Shown here: piece after piece, positions 1 to 4,722 of the stretch
Numbering within the stretch: position 1 is the stretch's first letter
How the letters are laid out: the number at the start of each line of letters is the position of its first letter
Assembly (NCBI GenBank): GCA_001831055.1
Contig: MIDO01000132.1
Location: 4,066 to 9,161, forward strand
Origin: Verrucomicrobia bacterium GWC2_42_7
GTDB taxonomy: Bacteria > Verrucomicrobiota > Verrucomicrobiia > Opitutales > GWC2-42-7-A
Length of the DNA: 5,096 bases
Direction of reading: 5' to 3'
The notes under the pieces: generated by a model
The model's database searches: none
Told to the model about the DNA's origin: nothing
The model's input: only the letters and a program-made list of their open reading frames with translations
Translations under genes and position numbers: made by a program

Positions 1-780
1 ATGAATCGGCTGTTCCCAAGGATCATCAACGGCATATTGCGCAGATGTTATGAGGTCATACGAGAGAAAAGTCGAATTATCGCAGGCAGGAATACACATG
101 TACTCTTGCAAAAAAGTCTCTTCATCCGGACACGATTTTCGAATAAAATCAAAATAAGTCCCCTCATCCATCCCTTGCCGAGGATCGTCTGCCGGGAGCT
201 TCTTTTGTAATTTTCGTAAAAACCCTTGCTCAAGTGCGTCTTGTAGCGTAACTCGATGCAGCGAGAATTTTTTTGGGTTTCCCTGAAACCGAACCTCTTC
301 AATGAGTTTTTGAAAATAATTGAAGGATCCGCGGTGCGTCGAGAGAATTTCCAGTTGACCTCCCCAGGTAATGCCGGGATAGGCCACGGAATAGAGTTGG
401 TGGGGGTCCAGGTGTAACGCGAATTCGTCCAGCACACGTGAGCCCCGTTTCCCTGCTTGCGCATTCGCATCTGAGGAAACACTGTAGATATGGGAATTAT
501 TGGGAAATAATAGCGCATTGTTTGATGATTGTTTAGGTTTTTGTTTAGGTTTTAATATATCTAGAAAAGACCTACAGTCCCTTAGGAAAAGTTTTGCTTG
601 AAACTCATCCCTGGATGCTATCCAGGAATCTAGACACTTCTTTGCCATGAGATGCCTCCTTACTAAACTATAGGCAGACGCCCAAGACATCCCAATTTGT
701 CGGGATTTCTCCATTATCTTGAGCCTCGAATCGTCACGGATCCAGCGGATCTGGTAGGGTAGGAAAAATGATGTGTTCAT
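1..780 (-). CDS. Phage Mu gp28-like terminase large subunit, N-terminal part (runs off left edge)
   Basis: Reading the minus strand from the ATG at 780 gives 260 codons with no stop before the window edge. Large terminase subunits are the ATPase-nuclease motors that pump phage DNA into proheads. Visible in order: FFLPYQIRW at residues 5-13; a terminase-type deviant Walker A, K25-S-R-Q-I-G-M-S32; SRDEFQAKLF at 56-65; a Walker B VLDEFALH at 116-123 with D118/E119 as likely metal and catalytic acids; YPGITWGG at 134-141; and the coupling motif S147-T148-H149-R150-G151. This order matches the Mu/FluMu gp28 family. The C-terminal nuclease half lies outside the window, so I cannot tell whether the gene is intact. 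The start was chosen because the family begins close to this LPYQ segment. The frame stays open upstream to a TGA at 865-867, with a possible GTG at 840, but that stretch lies in a repeat. No Shine-Dalgarno sequence is seen. It implies a Mu-like prophage or remnant to the left. Confidence 0.85.
   Translation of the reverse strand, partial: MNTSFFLPYQIRWIRDDSRLKIMEKSRQIGMSWASAYSLVRRHLMAKKCLDSWIASRDEFQAKLFLRDCRSFLDILKPKQKPKQSSNNALLFPNNSHIYSVSSDANAQAGKRGSRVLDEFALHLDPHQLYSVAYPGITWGGQLEILSTHRGSFNYFQKLIEEVRFQGNPKKFSLHRVTLQDALEQGFLRKLQKKLPADDPRQGMDEGTYFDFIRKSCPDEETFLQEYMCIPACDNSTFLSYDLITSAQYAVDDPWEQPIH
529..552 (-). repeat. 12-bp tandem duplication inside the terminase gene
   Basis: The plus-strand 12-mer TTGTTTAGGTTT occurs twice head to tail (529-540 and 541-552). 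In the terminase it encodes KPKQKPKQ at residues 77-84, between the SRDEFQ segment and the Walker B strand. It is in frame, so it lengthens a loop without breaking the gene. The likely origin is replication slippage. Confidence 0.85.
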
Positions 781-783
781 GGT

Positions 784-907
784 AGAAAAACGTGATTTCA
801 ATTTTTGAATGTGTTGGACTGTGCATTCGTGCTCAGTCACGTATTTAAATACGCTCCTTCGCCCTCAACTTGTCCGCCTTCTCAAAAAATTGAACTTACG
901 TTTTTCT
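784..907. repeat. Palindromic element L, 124 bp
   Basis: A long inverted repeat. Arm 784-819 matches the reverse complement of 872-907 at 27 of 36 positions without gaps, including ten identical outer bases (AGAAAAACGT). The arms flank a 52-bp core (820-871) centred on the perfect palindrome CGTATTTAAATACG (840-853). The same architecture recurs in opposite orientation at 1155-1280, where the core is 43/52 identical. The left arm ends four bases before the terminase start codon, so in that transcript the leader would be one long hairpin. It may be a MITE-like or REP-like element, or a regulatory RNA structure. No transposase or coding capacity is seen. Confidence 0.8.
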
Positions 908-956
908 CGCATCTTTTCCGTTTTCCGAAAAGAGAAGCTTGCGTAGCCAGAAAAAC
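900..956. repeat. Secondary hairpin sharing an arm with element L
   Basis: GTTTTTCT at 900-907 is the exact reverse complement of AGAAAAAC at 949-956. Between them, TCTTTTC and GAAAAGA form a 7-bp inner stem, with GCA/TGC between the two. The 900-907 segment is also the outer right arm of element L, so the two foldings exclude each other. Whether this is functional is unknown. Confidence 0.45.
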
Positions 957-1130
957 ATTATTTCAGGACTTCGAGAAAGCGGACAAAAAGGTGATCTCTC
1001 TTTGGACAACTGCAGAACTCCTATAGAGAGGCATCAGTTCAATTTTTGAGCAGGTGGACGAAGCGAACACGACTTTTGCCCCGTTCAATCGCCCGCAGGA
1101 AGAGTTAGTTCAGAATTTTGAGCAGGCAGA
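957..1130 (-). repeat. Three solo copies of the palindrome arm motif
   Basis: The ~27-bp arm motif of elements L and R (minus-strand form roughly GTCCGCCTGCTCAAAA followed by TTGAACTAAC) recurs at about 957-983, 1033-1059 and 1104-1130, all on the minus strand. The copies start 70-76 bases apart and carry substitutions. The 1033 and 1104 copies are clear and the 957 copy is degenerate. With the four arms of elements L and R, this makes seven copies in about 480 bases. The stretches between copies differ, with a small stem between CTCTCT near 996 and AGAGAG near 1025. No gene is seen in this stretch. Confidence 0.6.
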
Positions 1131-1154
1131 TTTTTGCTCCCTCCCATAGTCCCG

Positions 1155-1280
1155 CTGAAAGATGTTAGTTTAAGTTTTCCAGCAGGCGGACAAGCTGAGT
1201 GCAAAGGAGCGTACATACGTACGTGACTGAGCACGAATGCGTAGTCCAACGCACTCAAAACTTAAACTAACATCTTTCAG
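1155..1280. repeat. Palindromic element R, 126 bp, inverted relative to element L
   Basis: The outer arms 1155-1178 and 1257-1280 are perfect 24-bp inverted repeats. The full 37-base arms match at 29 positions. The core 1192-1243 is 52 bp, the same length as in element L, and its reverse complement matches the L core at 43 of 52. Its centre carries CGTAC (1210-1214) and GTACG (1219-1223) where L has CGTAT and ATACG, so the paired base is exchanged on both sides. The outer arm sequence (CTGAAAGATGTTAG) is unlike that of L, yet identical between its own two sides. It is a strong candidate for a mobile palindromic element or structured RNA. Confidence 0.85.
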
Positions 1281-1590
1281 CCATCTATTATATCATAGAG
1301 GGGATAGCTTTCGTTTGATCCGTTTGATCTGTTTGATCTGTTTGTTTAAATCTTCTATCCAGTTAACAACAAACAAGTTATGCTTTCAAAAGAAGTGCCC
1401 TATTTTTAACAGAAAAACGACTCATCTGTTTGACAATCAAATAAATAGCTCAAAAAAACGTCTCTTTTCCCTTAATTAAAAAATCAGCAATTAAGTAAAT
1501 TTTTTGAAAAAATAGTCCCTTTTTCCTTATGTTGCTTTTGAGGGGACAAGGGGACAAAAGGCCATTTATTTTATTGAGTTACACAGGAAA
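1281..1590. other. AT-rich intergenic stretch without a gene
   Basis: No open frame here has protein-like composition or a recognisable start context. The stretch is rich in A and T runs. It holds the 9-bp tandem repeat at 1313-1344 and an 8-bp direct repeat GGGGACAA at 1542-1549 and 1550-1557. A weak inverted pair GTCCC/GGGAC lies around 1515-1547. A Bacteroidota-style promoter reading (a T-run ending in G near 1506 with TATGTTGC near 1529) is possible but poor. Confidence 0.5.
1313..1344. repeat. 9-bp tandem repeat, about 3.5 copies
   Basis: GTTTGATCC, GTTTGATCT, GTTTGATCT and a partial GTTTG follow one another without gaps. It is a short slippage-prone microsatellite in non-coding DNA, and no role is evident. 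Confidence 0.85.
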
Positions 1591-1650
1591 ATGTTTACGG
1601 ATGGAGTTTTTTCTGTTATTATGAAAAAACATACAACTATATGTCCATGA
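1591..1650 (+). CDS. Possible 19-codon upstream ORF overlapping the LRR gene start
   Basis: ATG at 1591 opens a 19-residue frame (MFTDGVFSVIMKKHTTICP) ending in TGA at 1648-1650. That stop overlaps the ATG at 1647 as ATGA, the geometry used in translational coupling. AGGA at 1585-1588 precedes the ATG but only two bases away, which is too close for a normal ribosome binding site. This reading competes with the promoter at 1594-1622, because a transcript starting near 1629 would exclude it. It is most likely incidental and is recorded because it bears on which start the main gene uses. Confidence 0.15.
   Translation: MFTDGVFSVIMKKHTTICP
1594..1622 (+). promoter_or_regulatory. Possible sigma70-type promoter for the LRR protein gene
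   Basis: TTTACG at 1594-1599 (four of six bases of TTGACA) and TATTAT at 1617-1622 (five of six of TATAAT) are separated by 17 bases, the optimal spacing. The predicted transcript start near 1629 would leave a leader of only 12-18 bases before the ATG at 1641 or 1647, consistent with a start lacking a Shine-Dalgarno sequence. If the organism is a Bacteroidota member with a different -7/-33 consensus, this match may be chance in AT-rich DNA. Confidence 0.4.
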
Positions 1651-4466
1651 AAACCAATAAGATAATATTAACGGTGTTTGCAATAGGGTGTATGCTGGTC
1701 AGCGAAGCGCAATTGACGGCACCGATGTTATTTGGAATATCACAGGGGGTCAAAGAAGAGAAGTGGTATGCGAACCCCGCAGTAGGGCCTATTTTGATAA
1801 ATAGTGGCTTTGTTGATAGTTTAAGATTTTGGGGCAATTGGGATTTTGCTTATAACACAGACCATCCAGATGAAAGGGATTACCTTAACGATCGGCCTCA
1901 AGATGCCGTAATGGCAATACTAAGACATCTATTTCCATCACCAACTGGAGTTCTTGGAGGGGTGAATTCCGAAAAATTCTTTTGTAATTTTGCAAACGCC
2001 ACTAATATAGCTCAATTGATTAATGCACTAGGCAAGGAGGGAGATTTTTCCCAAAACATCGATAATTGGGTGGATGGAACGGATGTTGACGGAAGAAAAC
2101 TATTTAATTCAGGGGCTAAGAATAAATGTGTAAAAGAATTTGCAAACTGCCTGAAAGGATTGGCTAGCTGTCAGCATTATCCTTCTCAGATCATTGAGCA
2201 ATTATTGATGGCTTTTCTTTATGAAAATTGTAACACGACGGAAGATTTGGAAGCCTATTGGAAAAACTTAGAAAATAGCTTAAAGATAGAGGGTTACCCA
2301 TTCAATAAAGACTCTTTATTGACTCCGGAACTAATGTTAAACATAGCCAAGGATCCTGCCAATGTAACGTTACTTTCATACATACTAATACTAAAAAGCG
2401 TAAAAAATATTCATTCTACTACCCTCTACAACATGAATGAAGAACTCTTCTCCAATGGCAGAGCAAAACCTTATAATAGGAAAGAAAATAAGTTAGAAGG
2501 TCCTTATTTTGCAGATTGTGTAGAAACCATGATCCGACAAACCATCAATTTCCTTTTATGGGTTAACAAAGAAAAGCGGTTCCACATAGATGAGCTTATA
2601 GGGAAATATATGGCTCAACCGCACCTTCATGTCGGCTTGAATAACTTTAACAACCTCAAAACATTCTTTACTTCAATACAAACGAGCGAAACTCAGGCAA
2701 ACGATAGTTCTCCGGGAATGAGGGGGGAATGGAACAAAGTTGTCGGTGACCTCGATGGAAACGTTCTTTATTCACGGCCAAACCATAATGAAATAGAACC
2801 TGGTTTCATTAACTTGCTAAGAGTCATGCGCAGAATCTTAGACCTTCCCATCACAGATTTGTCAGAATTGACAGAATTATTAGAAGGGGGAGACCAAAAC
2901 AAAGGTACTATCGGGAAAAAAATCCTACAAAAACTGCAGGAGATGTTCGATTTCATAAAAACATCAGAGAAAACAGTAGTATTGGAATTAAAAGACTTAC
3001 GCATCTCAGATAAGGATGTCTATGGAAACTTAACTGTAACTAACACATTAACAGAAAATTATAGCAAATTTTCTTTCAACATTATGGTTAGTGGAGGACA
3101 TGGAGAAGTTAATCAATTAAAGCAAGAAAAAGAAGGATTTCAAGTGGACTTCTTAGAGAAACTAAAAAGTCATCTTTCTTTACCTCAAGGGAATTTAAGA
3201 GAAATCGCATGCTTAGCCGCAAAAGAATTTGAGGTCCAACAAGATAGTCCTCATCAAACTATTTATGGATTATATGGCTCTAGGATTAGAGGAAATAAAT
3301 CTATGAGCCAATTTTTAGAGAGAATAAGTACATTGCCAGACAATATATTAGGAAGGGATAATGTCATTGTCGAACTTATGAAATCTATAAGATGGGAGGA
3401 CGAACAAATCTATCTCGAATACAAAGGGCTTTATCATGGGTTACTAAAAAAATACCCAGACTTAATGAAAAATTTAGAATTTTTGAATTATAGTGGAATA
3501 CAATGCCCAAATGAGATCCTAAATTTGACCTCAGCTGTACGCATAAAAAATATATGTTTAAAAGACAGCGTCATCGGTGGCATAAAGGGCCTTGAAGGCA
3601 AAAAAACATTGGAAAAATTAGATTGCTCGTACCTAAAAATGCCAAACGCTACCTTGGACCTCAGTGGTTCAACGGCATTAAAGGAATTAAATCTACATAA
3701 TCCTTGCTTAGGCGGTATCCGGGGGCTTTCAACCAATAGCTTGGAAAAATTAATTTGTGATGGCCTGAAAGTGTCCGACGTTGAGTTAATCCTCACCAGT
3801 TTACCCGGACTAAAGACATTTGATATATGTGGCGCCTACACAGGCGGCACTAAAGAGCCTGAAAAAAACAATGTCTTGAAAACATTATCTTTCAACCGAG
3901 TACACATGCCCAATACGATATTGGACGTCAGTGACTTAACAGAATTAAGGAGATTGACCCTACGGGGCACTCACTTAGGCGGCATCCGGGGGCTTGAAAA
4001 TAAAAAAACATTGGAATTTTTAAATTGCTCGTCCCTAGAAGTGCCCAACACCGTCTTAGATCTCAGTGGTCTAACGGAATTAACGATATTATTTCTAAAT
4101 AATGCTAAATTGGGCGGCATCCGGGGGCTTTCAATTCCTAGCTTAGAAAGATTAGATTGCTCGCGCTTGAAAATGCCCAATGCTAGCTTAAACATCAGCG
4201 GGTTAACAGGTTTAAAGGAACTGAATCTAACGGCGGCCACATTGGGCGGCCTCGAAGGACTTTCGAGTCCTAGCTTAGAAGAACTGGATTGTACGGATCT
4301 GGACATGCCCAACGCTAGCTTAGATGTCAGCGGGCTAGCAGGTTTAAAAAGATTGGGCAAAAATGGTGCGCTCTTTGGCAAACTCAAAGGAGTAAACGAA
4401 TCAAAGGTAAAATTTTTGAAGAAACCAAGTACACGTCCCAGGCACAAGTTTTTTTCTGATGACTAA
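1641..4466 (+). CDS. Secreted protein with unknown N-terminal region and C-terminal LRR array
   Basis: A 941-residue protein with a Sec signal: K4 and K7, hydrophobic I8-V20, and a likely signal peptidase I site after S21-E22-A23. A14-I15-G16-C17 is a weak lipobox alternative. Residues 24-610 match no domain I can name with confidence. They include PYFADCVETMIRQTINFLLW (288-307), a WNKVVGDLDG segment and a following leucine-rich helical stretch. I have the impression of similar hypothetical proteins in amoeba symbionts, but cannot verify it. Residues 611-921 are seven units of 44-45 residues, each two 22-residue LRRs, followed by a basic tail 922-941. LRR proteins exported by host-associated bacteria commonly bind host proteins, so a host-interaction role is inferred, not shown. 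The start could equally be the ATG at 1647, and neither has a Shine-Dalgarno sequence. It is probably monocistronic: repeats lie upstream and a terminator follows 50 bases after the stop. Confidence 0.9.
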   Translation: MSMKTNKIILTVFAIGCMLVSEAQLTAPMLFGISQGVKEEKWYANPAVGPILINSGFVDSLRFWGNWDFAYNTDHPDERDYLNDRPQDAVMAILRHLFPSPTGVLGGVNSEKFFCNFANATNIAQLINALGKEGDFSQNIDNWVDGTDVDGRKLFNSGAKNKCVKEFANCLKGLASCQHYPSQIIEQLLMAFLYENCNTTEDLEAYWKNLENSLKIEGYPFNKDSLLTPELMLNIAKDPANVTLLSYILILKSVKNIHSTTLYNMNEELFSNGRAKPYNRKENKLEGPYFADCVETMIRQTINFLLWVNKEKRFHIDELIGKYMAQPHLHVGLNNFNNLKTFFTSIQTSETQANDSSPGMRGEWNKVVGDLDGNVLYSRPNHNEIEPGFINLLRVMRRILDLPITDLSELTELLEGGDQNKGTIGKKILQKLQEMFDFIKTSEKTVVLELKDLRISDKDVYGNLTVTNTLTENYSKFSFNIMVSGGHGEVNQLKQEKEGFQVDFLEKLKSHLSLPQGNLREIACLAAKEFEVQQDSPHQTIYGLYGSRIRGNKSMSQFLERISTLPDNILGRDNVIVELMKSIRWEDEQIYLEYKGLYHGLLKKYPDLMKNLEFLNYSGIQCPNEILNLTSAVRIKNICLKDSVIGGIKGLEGKKTLEKLDCSYLKMPNATLDLSGSTALKELNLHNPCLGGIRGLSTNSLEKLICDGLKVSDVELILTSLPGLKTFDICGAYTGGTKEPEKNNVLKTLSFNRVHMPNTILDVSDLTELRRLTLRGTHLGGIRGLENKKTLEFLNCSSLEVPNTVLDLSGLTELTILFLNNAKLGGIRGLSIPSLERLDCSRLKMPNASLNISGLTGLKELNLTAATLGGLEGLSSPSLEELDCTDLDMPNASLDVSGLAGLKRLGKNGALFGKLKGVNESKVKFLKKPSTRPRHKFFSDD
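3471..4403 (+). repeat. Seven tandem double-LRR units within the coding sequence
   Basis: Unit starts lie at about 3471, 3606, 3738, 3873, 4008, 4140 and 4272. Each unit reads roughly LExLDCSxLxMPNAxLDLS, then GLTxLKELNLxxAxLGGIRGLS. Similarity persists in DNA: GGCGGCATCCGGGGGCTT is identical at 3978-3995 and 4113-4130, with one change at 3711-3728, and CCTAGCTTAGAA recurs at 4137 and 4269. This indicates recent tandem duplication. The third unit (residues 700-744) has lost the PN and LGGIRGL signatures, and the first (611-655) and last (878-921) are divergent caps. Confidence 0.85.
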
Positions 4467-4477
4467 TTTTATAGTTA

Positions 4478-4640
4478 TACTGGAACGTAAAGTAACACAA
4501 AAACAGCTCCCTCCCTCGCGTAAGGAAAATCAATCGATTTTTCTTGCGCGACAACATTTTTTTCAGAAGGAGTGTTTAGGGAAAGCGTTTTTAATCTATT
4601 AAAAGCCTTTTTGAAAAAAACCTTTCTTTCCCTCAAGAAG
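4478..4640 (+). pseudogene. Degenerate duplicate of the MFS transporter gene head
   Basis: Two blocks resemble the start of the transporter at 4723. CTGGAACGTAAAGTAACACA (4480-4499) matches ATGGAACACAAAGTAACACA (4723-4742) except at the first base and in the CGT/CAC codon. The stretch around 4578-4615 (GGGAAAGCGTTTTTAATC, then TATTAAAAGCC) matches 4771-4800. In copy one the start codon position is CTG, the terminator hairpin (4516-4551) lies between the blocks, and the two blocks are in different frames. The frame from 4480 stops at TAA 4600-4602. It is either the dead 5' end of a tandem paralogue or a duplicated leader region. No transmembrane-encoding part follows. Confidence 0.55.
4516..4563 (+). 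terminator. Rho-independent terminator after the LRR gene
   Basis: Arms 4516-4531 (TCGCGTAAGGAAAATC) and 4536-4551 (GATTTTTCTTGCGCGA) form a 16-bp RNA stem with two G-U pairs and a four-base AATC loop. Seven T residues follow at 4557-4563, five bases past the stem. It lies 50 bases after the stop codon at 4466. The T-run is slightly offset from the stem, but the hairpin is strong. Relative to the transporter gene head downstream, this hairpin sits where extra sequence has been inserted. Confidence 0.7.
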
Positions 4641-4651
4641 AAAGGCTTTTT
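4578..4651 (+). terminator. Nested hairpins, terminator-like, possibly alternative folds
   Basis: Several pairings compete. AGGGAAAG (4578-4585) pairs with CTTTCCCT (4626-4633) around an inner stem near 4586-4607. AAAAGCCTTT (4601-4610) pairs with AAAGGCTTTT (4641-4650). CCTTTCTT (4621-4628) pairs with AAGAAAGG (4638-4645), followed by a T-run at 4647-4651. Such exclusive pairings resemble an attenuator, but the stems are AU-rich and the region may simply be decaying duplicate sequence. Confidence 0.4.
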
Positions 4652-4660
4652 CACTTTTAC

Positions 4661-4670
4661 GGGAGGTGAT
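4661..4670 (+). promoter_or_regulatory. Orphan Shine-Dalgarno-like sequence
   Basis: GGGAGGTGAT is a near-perfect complement of the 16S rRNA 3' end. No ATG lies at a workable distance: the nearest, at 4693, is about 22 bases on and encodes only eight codons before TGA 4717-4719. CTG at 4675 is correctly spaced and continues in that frame for 14 codons. The transporter start at 4723 is too far away. It may be a relic of a lost gene start or a chance match. Confidence 0.35.
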
Positions 4671-4722
4671 TTATCTGGCACAAAATAATAAAATGATTTC
4701 TATTACAATATCAACATGAACG

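Noticed and set aside
1..210. Plus-strand open frame of 69 codons
   Set aside because: It is antisense to the terminase coding sequence and has no recognisable features.
48..518. Minus-strand open frame of 156 codons
   Set aside because: It is another frame of the terminase gene. The frame starting at 780 carries the family motifs, while this one has low-complexity, Arg/Ser-rich content with no motif.
805..1026. Plus-strand open frame of 73 codons
   Set aside because: It lies wholly within the palindrome and motif cluster. Its composition follows the repeats and there is no ribosome binding site.
957..1191. CRISPR-like array
   Set aside because: The repeats are degenerate, occur in both orientations, are separated by uneven non-unique stretches and have no cas genes nearby.
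1237..1479. Plus-strand open frame of 80 codons
   Set aside because: It begins inside element R, passes through the 9-bp tandem repeat (LIRLICLICL) and ends in poly-A sequence. It is not protein-like.
1680..1709. Lipoprotein signal in the LRR protein (AIGC at residues 14-17)
   Set aside because: Ala at -3 is a poor lipobox residue, and a good signal peptidase I site (SEA before Q24) follows directly. Kept only as an alternative.
3488..4447. Minus-strand open frames opposite the LRR array (3488-3796 and 3971-4447)
   Set aside because: They are shadows created by the regular codon pattern of the LRR repeats on the plus strand.
4475..4681. Minus-strand open frame of 68 codons
   Set aside because: It is antisense to the duplicated transporter head and hairpins. 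It has a lysine/phenylalanine-rich composition from A/T runs and no start context.
4675..4690. Sigma54 -24 element (TGGCAC)
   Set aside because: The required GC/TTGC -12 element is absent at the correct spacing, and AATA stands there instead.
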